This document shows, piece after piece, positions 1 through 7,047 of a stretch of 14,787 bases of DNA (positions are counted from its first letter, which is position 1; each line of letters starts with the position of its first letter). Position numbers and translations under genes: made by a program. The notes beneath the pieces were generated by a model. The model worked only from the letters and a program-made list of their open reading frames with translations. It made no database searches and was not told where the DNA came from. Origin of the DNA: Phoronis ovalis (taxonomy: Eukaryota > Phoronida > Phoronidae); NCBI GenBank assembly GCA_028565635.1, contig JAOXYB010030565.1, positions 1 through 14,787 on the forward strand. The letters are read 5' to 3'.

Positions 1-81
1 GTAAAAAGTATACAATCCAAATCCAAAATTTTCAACTCGGCTGCACACTCCCACCAAAAAATAACCTGAGTACCCCCTGGG
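1..81. mobile_element. Right end of a second copy of the inverted-repeat element, cut by the window edge
   Basis: These 81 bases align with about 14042-14122 in the same orientation: AGTATACAATCCAAATC, then GGCTGCACAC and CCACCAAAAA, ending GAGTACCCCCTGGG. The two copies differ at several positions, including within the terminal repeat, so they are not a very recent duplication of each other. The left end lies outside the window, so the duplication flanking this copy cannot be checked. Confidence 0.85.
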
Positions 82-504
82 CTTCAAATATTATTATCAG
101 CTATCAATTGGAATGTTTGTATTTTAATAAATAAATATGAACATTTTTATCTAGGTACATGTGTATAAGGTAAAAGATCTAGTTTTGCTTTAACAAGTTT
201 AATGACTTGACTTGACTGCACGTTTAAAATATTGATATTTTCTTTAATTTCTGAACAATTTTAATTAACATTTTCTCTTTCATACCAGATCTTAAAATGC
301 CTCTAAAAATGCACCAGAAGCTATAAATTGCATTCTAAATTTCATAATTTTACCACGGGGAAGTGTCCCCGGACCCCTCTTCAATATATACCACAAGGCA
401 CTTAATAATTAAATAATAGTTTTTTTAAAATTAAATAACATATTACCATGCCATTCCTTACCGGATAACAGAAAAGAACACTGCAATGTGAGTAGATATA
501 TATA
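82..504. other. AT-rich intergenic sequence with a short GC hairpin
   Basis: No gene recognised. A hairpin CGGGGA-AGTG-TCCCCG (356-371) is followed by GACCCCTC and may be part of a decayed element. The plus-strand frame around 295-410 has several stops. Confidence 0.4.
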
Positions 505-640
505 GTATAGACCCATTGAGCGCCTTCCGGTAGATGGCGCCACCATAGCGGTCAAATGTCAAAGGTCGTTTGTCACGACCTTTGGGCAACTGGAAACATT
601 TTAATACCCGCCAATTTTAACGGATTTGGCGCGCATATTA
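505..640. other. GC-richer segment with CTCF-like, E2F-like and palindromic motifs
   Basis: This stands out from the AT-rich surroundings. It contains CCGGTAGATGGCGCC (527-541), a perfect inverted repeat AAAGGTCG-7 nt-CGACCTTT (561-583), CCCGCCAA (607-614) and TTTGGCGC (625-632). It could be a regulatory element or the leading part of the adjacent tandem array. No transcript or open frame is visible. Confidence 0.5.
527..538 (+). promoter_or_regulatory. CTCF-like motif 1 (CCGGTAGATGGC)
   Basis: Matches the animal CTCF core CCASYAGRKGGC at 11 of 12 positions and is followed by GCC. Same strand as the three array motifs. Sequence match only. Confidence 0.45.
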
Positions 641-678
641 TATGTTTTTTAAATTACGATATCAATAACATCATAGTG

Positions 679-690
679 CCACCAGGTGGT
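679..690 (+). promoter_or_regulatory. CTCF-like motif 2 (CCACCAGGTGGT)
   Basis: 11 of 12 positions match CCASYAGRKGGC. First array unit. Confidence 0.45.
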
Positions 691-818
691 GTGTTTTGGC
701 ACCATTTCTTATTTTACTAATAACTTTAGTTGTATTAACCGGTATTAACGGTTCCTTATTGAAATTTAGTATGTAGAGTAATTATTTTATAAATTATGAT
801 ATCAATAACATCATATTT

Positions 819-830
819 TCACCAGGTGGC
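819..830 (+). promoter_or_regulatory. CTCF-like motif 3 (TCACCAGGTGGC)
   Basis: 11 of 12 positions match CCASYAGRKGGC. Second array unit; followed by TTTGGCGC at 835-842. Confidence 0.45.
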
Positions 831-961
831 GTGTTTTGGCGCCATTTGTTATCTTGACTTGCTAATAACTTCTGTTGTGTTAATGGTTTCGTATTGAAAT
901 TTAGTATGTAGAATAATACCACAATTTTTGTTTTAATTATGACATCAGTATTATCATATTG

Positions 962-973
962 CCACTAGATGGC
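962..973 (+). promoter_or_regulatory. CTCF-like motif 4 (CCACTAGATGGC)
   Basis: A perfect 12 of 12 match to CCASYAGRKGGC. Third array unit; followed by TTTGGCGC at 978-985. Confidence 0.55.
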
Positions 974-1101
974 GTGTTTTGGCGCCATTTTTATTTGCTA
1001 ATAACTTCTTTTGTATTAGTGGTATATTATTGAAATTTGATATGTAGAGTAATGCCACCATTATTTTTCAAATTATGACACCATTACTGCTATATTGACC
1101 C

Positions 1102-2124
1102 CCTTATGATTCTATTTCTTTTGTCATACTTTATGTGTTTTTTTGATTACACAGCTTAAGTAAATGTCTTATTCTTACTATGCGCATCTACGGCCTACAA
1201 AGTCTAAATAAATATTAAACATTAATCTGAACTTTACCTATAAAAAACTGAAGTGCTTGTATGACTCTTAAGAGTGTTTGTACAATATACAACCCTTTTA
1301 AAACTCAACTATAAATGTAAAATCTAGTCACATTTATTTCAGGCAGTTATTTCTACTGTGTAAGTTAAGTTATGGGTTTATCATTAGACACCCAAAGTGT
1401 AGCATGAATACGCAGATAGCATAGTGATCATAGTTCAACAATTCTTTGCGATTGCTCGTTTGAAAATTCAGTAATTTTTTAACTAAATCATTTAATGTAG
1501 CGATAGAGTAATCTTTCATTTCTATGTGCCACTAACCTTTCCAATGTGACACCAATAAATGTACTAGTGAGAACAGAATATATATTTACAAGTTTTTTCA
1601 TTGTTTTCAGTTTTACATTACAATTTCACGCTATCTCCATACTTGGGTTGAATATAATTATAATGAAAATCATACATAACTGCTTTTGGCAAATCGAGAA
1701 TAAAAAAATATAACGTATAAGGCGGTCAAGTTTGAGTTTACTTCTCGTTAAGCTTACATCTGCTAAGTTTTTGGTTAACAATTTTGAAACTTTTCAAAGA
1801 TAGTTTTGCAACAGGTTTACGAAATATTGTCTGCTATGTTTTCTTTCTTAAATTTTCCACTGTTTTACAAAAAAAATGGCGTTGTTCATGTTGAAAAAAT
1901 CTTTTCTAAAATCATCTTTTCCCACTGAGTGCTTTTCTGAAGTAAAATGGGAAATATAGATAAGTATAATTCTAAATATGTTTTACTAATAAGTGTCAAG
2001 TGAATAAAGTAATAAAAGTAGTGTTATGTACAGTTTTCATATAATGACGTAAAGCTCTTTTACGAGCATTTCCAATCCTTTAATTTTGGGCACGAATGTA
2101 TTACTCGTTTTATACATGTCTGTT
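1102..2124. other. AT-rich intergenic sequence, nothing recognised
   Basis: No open frame of note, RNA gene or repeat structure was recognised. It includes a 12-bp palindrome ACTCTTAAGAGT (1264-1275), which is unremarkable. If the tRNA-like segments at 2125-2303 head a minus-strand SINE, its body would lie in the higher-numbered part of this stretch, but I cannot see its end. Confidence 0.4.
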
Positions 2125-2200
2125 GTGATATTAACTTGATGATTGAACCAGGGACCTTTACTTCTTCAGTCTTACGCTTTCCCAAATGAGCTATTTTGAC
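2125..2200 (-). pseudogene. tRNA-Phe(GAA)-related pseudogene or SINE head
   Basis: Read on the minus strand, this starts AAAATAGCTCATTTGGGA and continues AAGCG, AAGACTGAAGA, then AAAGGTCCCTGGTTCAATC. It parallels animal tRNA-Phe from the D arm through the anticodon loop CTGAAGA (GAA anticodon at 2167-2165) to the T loop. The pol III A box is 2193-2182 and the B box 2149-2141. The 3' halves of the T stem and acceptor stem do not pair, and the anticodon stem has mismatches, so it is not a functional tRNA. Conserved internal promoters with divergent sequence after the B box suit a tRNA-derived SINE or an old pseudogene. Confidence 0.7.
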
Positions 2201-2230
2201 TTAACGAAAGCAAACAATTTACTAATTAAT

Positions 2231-2303
2231 TTTTTTTTATAACATCATGAAACTGAGAATGTTTTTAAGTCTAATGCTCTCTCAGTTAACTGAGCTATAT
2301 GTG
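2231..2303 (-). other. Second tRNA-like segment followed by an A-tract
   Basis: On the minus strand it reads ATATAGCTCAGTTAACTGAG, AGAGCATTAGACTTAAAAAC, then CTCAGTTTCATGATG and an A9 run (2239-2231). TAGCTCAGTT with AGAGCATTAGACTT resembles a tRNA D arm and start of an anticodon arm; the B-box region is weak. It lies about 30 bp upstream, in transcription direction, of the tRNA-Phe-like segment. CTCAGTTAACTGAG (2281-2294) is also a perfect palindrome, which may explain part of the resemblance. Confidence 0.35.
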
Positions 2304-2450
2304 TTTTTGATTACAATATTCGGTGAAGAGTTGTTTTTTTTACCACAAGGTTCATTTGAATGGGTAGAAAACGCTGAAATTGAATCTTTTGATGTTTCTA
2401 CAAAGATAGCAGATGATTCGGAAAAGGTTTTATTTTAAAGTGTGACTTAA

Positions 2451-2516
2451 GCGAATGGCGTTATATTACAGAGACCCTTTTAAGCGAATGGCGTTATATT
2501 ACAGAGACCCTTTTTA
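2451..2516. repeat. 33-bp unit in two tandem copies
   Basis: GCGAATGGCGTTATATTACA followed by GAGACCCTTTTAA occurs at 2451-2483 and again from 2484, essentially without differences. The second unit is the start of the 360-bp direct repeat, whose other copy at 3856 has only one such unit. Confidence 0.85.
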
Positions 2517-2845
2517 ATATCTTTAGCTGTACCAAGAGCGATCGATCTCTTAAACGTGCATATGCAAAAAATCATTTTATACCATCGTACAACTAACTGG
2601 TTTCATATGAAATAAATATGATATATTTATATGAATAGTTGATATTATTCGTATAATGTATTTGTGATCTGACATGTTTTGCTTTCTAATGGTTTGCTGG
2701 CCTGCTCACAGGGTGGTAATTGTTGTTTTACGTTATCTAACATCATTTGGTACACGATCAAATCTCTTGATTTCCGGCATGTACGTATGTGGGAGGCAAT
2801 AGTTTTGAAAATGTTTTTTCTTACAAATTTTTATTCAATCCTTTT
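2485..2845 (+). repeat. 360-bp direct repeat, copy A
   Basis: Nearly identical to 3856-4215 over its whole length. The differences I see are A/G in CTAACATC versus CTGACATC, T/A in GCAATAG versus GCAAAAG, and one T in a run. No coding potential, tRNA boxes or long terminal-repeat ends are visible. Downstream it continues into a Helitron-like terminus that copy B lacks. Confidence 0.95.
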
Positions 2846-2861
2846 TAGCCCCAAGATATGC

Positions 2862-2894
2862 CGTCCGGTAACCGGACGTTTAGCCACGGCCTAA
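2862..2894 (+). mobile_element. Helitron-like 3' terminus (hairpin plus CTAA)
   Basis: A perfect GC-rich hairpin CGTCCGGT-A-ACCGGACG (2862-2878) is followed 12 nt later by CTAA (2891-2894) and then T. Helitrons typically end in a short hairpin 10-12 nt before CTRR and insert between A and T. The start of such an element (TC after a host A) could not be fixed, and no Rep/helicase coding sequence is present, so this would be a non-autonomous copy. It lies 16 bp after copy A of the 360-bp repeat. Confidence 0.5.
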
Positions 2895-3855
2895 TTTTTA
2901 TGAATGTTAGACTTGCTCAACTTTAAAAAAAATTGTTTTAATGTTTATTTCTCTTTTTTATGTCTTTTACAAAACATACTCTCGCGAGGATTGTGCTACA
3001 TTAGTTGCAATTGTATTTTTAATAGTGCCTCTTCACAGTCTACTGATTTTGTATTTAATATGGCAATAAGCCATTGAATAAGTGTCGAGTGAGTATATGA
3101 CCACGACAATAATTTCCAAGTTGTCACAATATTATACCTGTCATCCCTTACGACAAGCCGTGGCAAATTGCTACCTAGTAATAACTACACTGTAGTGGTG
3201 TTCCTGCGTTAGTTGTAAACAGTTCTGCACTCGGTTCAGATGATTTTATTAACTGATACCCGTAAATTCAGTAAGGCAGTAATGGGCGACAACCATACCA
3301 TGTCTTTTCAAGCTACACTTTTTTGGGCTGCGTCTTCCAACTCTTCCGTTCTCATATTGCAGCATCAAATGCAATATCATTTGTTATAATTACGTTATTT
3401 AGTATTTCATTGCATTCGGTCAACCTTTCTTTTTGCCGTGTTGTTGGTTGTTCACTAAGATCTAAGGATCTAGCCTACCTCTATGTGTAGTGTAACTGTC
3501 TTTACAGAGAGCTCTTAATGGATAGAGAAAACGCATAGTAAAGTACAGCAAACAATCTTAACCGAAAACATTAACTATACCACAGTAGTGTTTCGCGTTT
3601 AGGAAACTCTTTGGGTACAATATAATGCCATTATAAAAGATTTAAAGATTAATCAAGCACCAAAAATAAAGCAGTTTATTAAGAAAAATAATTAAAAAAT
3701 TAACATTTCCGTGATTTGAAACGTGCCTCTGTGTTAGGTATTAAAAGCCTGATTACAATTAAAGAAGTCATGTCGCTGGTAATAATATTTCCTTATAATT
3801 ATGTGTTCTAGACTTTCGACTCAAAAACCTATTTCTCCGTTTTCACGATCCAACC
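2895..3855. other. Spacer between the two 360-bp repeats, nothing recognised
   Basis: Moderately AT-rich DNA with no open frame of note. A plus-strand CATCCCTTACGACAAGCCGTGG near 3142 faintly recalls a mollusc SINE segment but is too short to call. Confidence 0.3.
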
Positions 3856-4215
3856 CGAATGGCGTTATATTACAGAGACCCTTTTTAATATCTTTAGCTG
3901 TACCAAGAGCGATCGATCTCTTAAACGTGCATATGCAAAAAATCATTTTATACCATCGTACAACTAACTGGTTTCATATGAAATAAATATGATATATTTA
4001 TATGAATAGTTGATATTATTCGTATAATGTATTTGTGATCTGACATGTTTTGCTTTCTAATGGTTTGCTGGCCTGCTCACAGGGTGGTAATTGTTGTTTT
4101 ACGTTATCTGACATCATTTGGTACACGATCAAATCTCTTGATTTCCGGCATGTACGTATGTGGGAGGCAAAAGTTTTGAAAATGTTTTTCTTACAAATTT
4201 TTATTCAATCCTTTT
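3856..4215 (+). repeat. 360-bp direct repeat, copy B
   Basis: Second copy, 1371 bp downstream of copy A in the same orientation, with about 99% identity. The left boundary is CAACC|CGAATGGCG and the right boundary CAATCCTTTT|ACCTTT. Flanking sequences differ from those of copy A and no target-site duplication was recognised. Confidence 0.95.
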
Positions 4216-4681
4216 ACCTTTAAAAATGTAAAAAAATGATGAATTATCCTCGACTATCTGTGTTCAGTCATAAGAGGAACCAAGTAAAGAAAACGTGTAC
4301 CTTGCCTGTATCGTCTGTCATGAATGGCCAATCGCAGCTGTGTACTGTTGCAGAACATCTCCTATCCATCTTCTCTAAATAGTCAAATTCAACCACGTGT
4401 ACACTAGGTAAGAGTGCTGAATTAATATTATATTTATATGTAAATACACAATACTTGCAATACCTGTTATGTCGACTACTTACAAGAAATTTCGCAAGAA
4501 TTTCAATGCTATTTTAACATAAAAATGTGCTTCAACTGTATACACATAAAGTTATGAATCTAAAATAACTTTTTTACATAATATATCAAATTAAGATAAT
4601 GGTAAAAATACTATTGAACAGATACTCCTTTGAAAGTTATTATTTATCGCTTTCCGCTTCGGTTGATGTTTTCTAAATGAT
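4216..4681. other. AT-rich intergenic sequence, nothing recognised
   Basis: No gene, RNA or repeat structure was recognised in this stretch. Confidence 0.4.
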
Positions 4682-4761
4682 TTATATGCGAAACATGAAA
4701 GAGACCGAAATACACACTTTTGAGTGAAAATTATATGCACTAACTGTTAAAACATCTATGA

Positions 4762-4791
4762 GGGCTATAGGGGAGGGGGCGGGGGGGGGGG
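4762..4791 (+). other. G-tract with G-quadruplex potential
   Basis: Four G-runs in 30 bases (GGG, GGGG, GGGGG and an 11-G run) are separated by loops of 5, 1 and 1 nt. This satisfies the usual G3+N1-7 pattern on the plus strand. It is exceptional in this AT-rich setting. The 11-G homopolymer is also a place where base calls may be wrong. Confidence 0.7.
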
Positions 4792-4844
4792 CTTTCGCGA
4801 GCATCGGGGTCAGTCTGTTAAATGCGAGCACTGTCTTTAGGCGA

Positions 4845-4990
4845 CCATTTTTTGTTTGTTTTCTAGTTTTCTTAAATATTCTCTTTTTTCGGCCTTTTCT
4901 TTGCTTGTCGATTTTTTTGGCGACCGTTTTTTTTTTGATTGTCGATTTTTTTGCCAACGGTTTTTTTTTAATATCGGTTAATTTTTCTTG
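4845..4990. repeat. T-rich low-complexity stretch (lysine-rich on the minus strand)
   Basis: Runs of T alternate with short motifs such as TTTGGCGACCG, GATTGTCGA and TTTGCCAACGG. On the minus strand a 127-codon frame (4682-5065) reads as a lysine-rich tail here (for example KKPLAKKSTIKKKTVAKK). There is no recognisable domain such as the histone H1 winged helix, and the residues follow from the A-runs, so I do not call a gene. Confidence 0.5.
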
Positions 4991-5065
4991 TAAAGTGCGA
5001 GCAGTGAGCATTGCCGATTTTTTAGTGCAAGCATTGTACCTTGGGTGTACCCTGCACCCCCTCAT

Positions 5066-5829
5066 CTATTGTTCACAGATTGCGCTAAAAGGCATTGTAG
5101 ACAAATAAGAAGGTCATTAAAGAAGACAGCTCGAAATATTTTGGATGATGCGAAAATAATAAAATAAATATGTAGACGCCATTTGCTTGATATCCTATTT
5201 ACAGACACATTGATGTATCTGTATACTAGGGAAAAACGACACAATTAAGTAATGTTGTTTACATATGTTTTTTCGTCAAATTAACATTTTGCTTTTACAA
5301 GTTCTTAGCTTCCAATAAACTCAATAATATATTTGTATTCTCAGTTTTATATTCTCGTGACAAATCAATTAAATACATGTTTTTTCTGCCGAAAACTATT
5401 GCTCGGTTTTATTTTTTTCTTATCAATATTGTGCCTTGTTCATTATTTTTAACTTTAAAATCAATGAATGGAGTTATATGTGAGAAAACGCTTCTAGAAT
5501 TGTTTAACGATTTAAAGATGACTTCTTCTTGTTATCAGCAAGTTATATTGTCAAAATACTATCTTGATATCTTTTTTTTGTATTTAGCTAACACGTCAGA
5601 CTTAAAATTCTTCAAAATTTGATAATAATACTAATAACCAACTGCTATAATAGTAACAAATGGAGGCTAGTTTTTTTTAAATTTGCAAGTAAACAAATAA
5701 GCTATGTCTGATTTATGTTAAGAAAATTGGATATTCTCGCGATACTTGATTTTTTATGTTGGGCAACATTATTTGATCATGAATAAAATGACCTAATAAA
5801 TAATTAAAAATCTTGGTTTTCGCAAATTC
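5066..5829. other. AT-rich intergenic sequence, no gene called
   Basis: An 81-codon plus-strand frame at 5377-5622 (MFFLPKTIARFYFFL...) is hydrophobic because of T-rich codons and matches nothing I know; it is treated as chance. Nothing else was recognised. Confidence 0.4.
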
Positions 5830-6000
5830 CGGCCGGTCCACGCAGCTACGCTGCTAGCCTGCTGCGATGTCTCACTAGAACGATTGCCTTAATACATCCC
5901 GCTAAATGCACATGCAGTGGTCAACCATCTCCACTCCGAGGCGTCATTAGTCACCTTATGACTAACAGTTCTTGAGCTTCATCACATTTCCTCCTTTGAT
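5830..6000. other. GC-richer unassigned relic
   Basis: The stretch from CCGGCCGGTCCACGCAGCTA to CACATTTCCTCC is clearly less AT-rich than its flanks. It includes GCAGCTACGCTGC, a near-palindrome, and CTCCGAGGCGTCATTAG. No open frame, tRNA boxes or terminal repeats were found. It may be a fragment of an old element or exon. Confidence 0.35.
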
Positions 6001-6328
6001 TACTTGAAAAGACGCCAAAAAATCTAACCTGTTGGCATCTAAATAGCCTCTCATAAAAATTGGCTCTGTTTAACTTGATAACATAATTTCTAGTCCTGGC
6101 ATATTCATTTTAAATTTCAAATGTTATATATTTTTTAAGACTTTACATGCGCTATATCAAAGTACTAATGCTTTGTTGGTTGAATTTCATATTCCTTTTT
6201 TTTTACTGTACTTGCTGTTTTTTTTTTGTGCAGATATGAATTTTCAATTGGCATTTTTAAATAGTAACAAAATAATGGAAACTGCAAGACAATAAATGTA
6301 CTTAGTTGTTAGAATATTAGTAAATAAA

Positions 6329-6334
6329 TTTATT
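6329..6334 (-). promoter_or_regulatory. Candidate poly(A) signal for MSL3, distal
   Basis: A second minus-strand AATAAA lies about 630 nt after the stop. It would make a longer 3' untranslated region covering 6335-6962. Alternative to the proximal hexamer. Confidence 0.25.
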
Positions 6335-6806
6335 AACAACTTCACTTGTAACTTTTAAAGATACTAACAATAAAACCTTTTAACTCTAAAGTATTCCAGC
6401 CTATAAGAAAGTGCAGGTAACTATGTTAATTTTAACCATTATTTCTATTACCTACAAGATTACAATGTCCAATTTTAAAAAAATTAAGAATTTTCACAAG
6501 ATACAGGTATCTGTATTAATTTTTTATGTTTAACAATTAGTATTAAATAGACAGTAAAAAACCAAAAAATACAGTAAATCTTTCTTGTCTACTACAAGAA
6601 TAACACAAGTGAAGTATATTCTGGGAGTTTACTCAATATTACAGTAAATGCTATCATACTCTACATACTGATGATAATGTCAACACCTTATTATTCAAAT
6701 TCCATTTCAAACTTATTCCCATCTGTGGGTTATTACTTTGATCATTCAGAAAATAAAAGTCTAAAATATTAAAAGTTTAAAATGTACTAACTACCGTTTC
6801 CATCGT

Positions 6807-6812
6807 TTTATT
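6807..6812 (-). promoter_or_regulatory. Candidate poly(A) signal for MSL3, proximal
   Basis: TTTATT on the plus strand is AATAAA on the minus strand, about 150 nt after the MSL3 stop. It would give a short 3' untranslated region. This hexamer is frequent by chance in such AT-rich DNA, and no cleavage site can be read. Confidence 0.35.
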
Positions 6813-6962
6813 AGCAGTTAAACACAACACTTATCATTTGTATATGGACTGATTGCAAACTTTTTTGAAACTATTAGAAGTCGATCACAACTTATTGACA
6901 AAATTAATGAAACTGCATAAATGACTATATTACCATGCTATGCTTGTGCTATTAATGCATTA

Positions 6963-7047
6963 TCACCTGATTCCAGGAAGTTTAGCTTCTGCAGCATTCA
7001 CATAAGAATTATCTGATGTAAATTCAGGCAGTCTGTTATTCAAATAC
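6963..7047 (-). CDS. MSL3: MSL3 last coding exon and stop
   Basis: The acceptor is TTTTTTTCAG|GTATTTG. After completing Glu 452 it encodes residues 453-479 ([20 protein letters not shown], then AKLPGIR) and a TGA at 6965-6963. Human MSL3 ends [20 protein letters not shown] plus a short tail, so the length fits and the gene ends naturally here. Confidence 0.96.

Larger units (their letters stand above)
645..1101. repeat. Tandem array of about 140-bp units carrying CTCF-like motifs
   Basis: There are three full units and the start of a fourth. Unit starts share AAATTAYGATATCAATAACATC or close variants near 651, 791, 932 and 1070. Within each full unit a CCACCAGGTGG/CCACTAGATGG core is followed by CGTGTTTTGGCGCCATTT, then TAATAACTT and ATTGAAATTTAGTATGTAGA. 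Cores start at 679, 819 and 962, so spacings are 140 and 143 bp. The fourth unit breaks off after CTATATTGACCC. Units differ by substitutions and small indels, so the array is not very young. Confidence 0.85.
6001..6962. other. AT-rich region downstream of the MSL3 stop
   Basis: Contains the two candidate poly(A) signals listed separately and no other recognised gene. The part nearest the stop is probably MSL3 3' untranslated sequence; how far it extends cannot be read. Confidence 0.4.

Noticed and set aside
645-1101. CRISPR-like array
   Set aside because: The units are long, diverged throughout, have no spacer pattern, and the DNA is eukaryotic.
2247-2438. 63-codon plus-strand frame
   Set aside because: It overlaps the antisense of a tRNA-like segment and resembles no protein I know; such lengths are expected by chance.
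2679-2894. 71-codon plus-strand frame
   Set aside because: It runs through the 360-bp repeat into the Helitron-like hairpin; the equivalent frame in copy B is broken by an indel.
3140-3175. Fragment of a mollusc SINE around CCCTTACGACAAGCC
   Set aside because: Only about 15 bases resemble the remembered segment and the flanks do not continue the match.
2485-4215. The two 360-bp direct repeats as long terminal repeats of a retrotransposon
   Set aside because: The 1-kb interior has no gag or pol coding remnants, primer-binding site or polypurine tract that I can see, the ends lack TG...CA, and no target duplication flanks the pair.
5377-5622. 81-codon plus-strand frame as a small membrane protein
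   Set aside because: The hydrophobic residues come from T-rich codons; no family resemblance or gene signals are visible.
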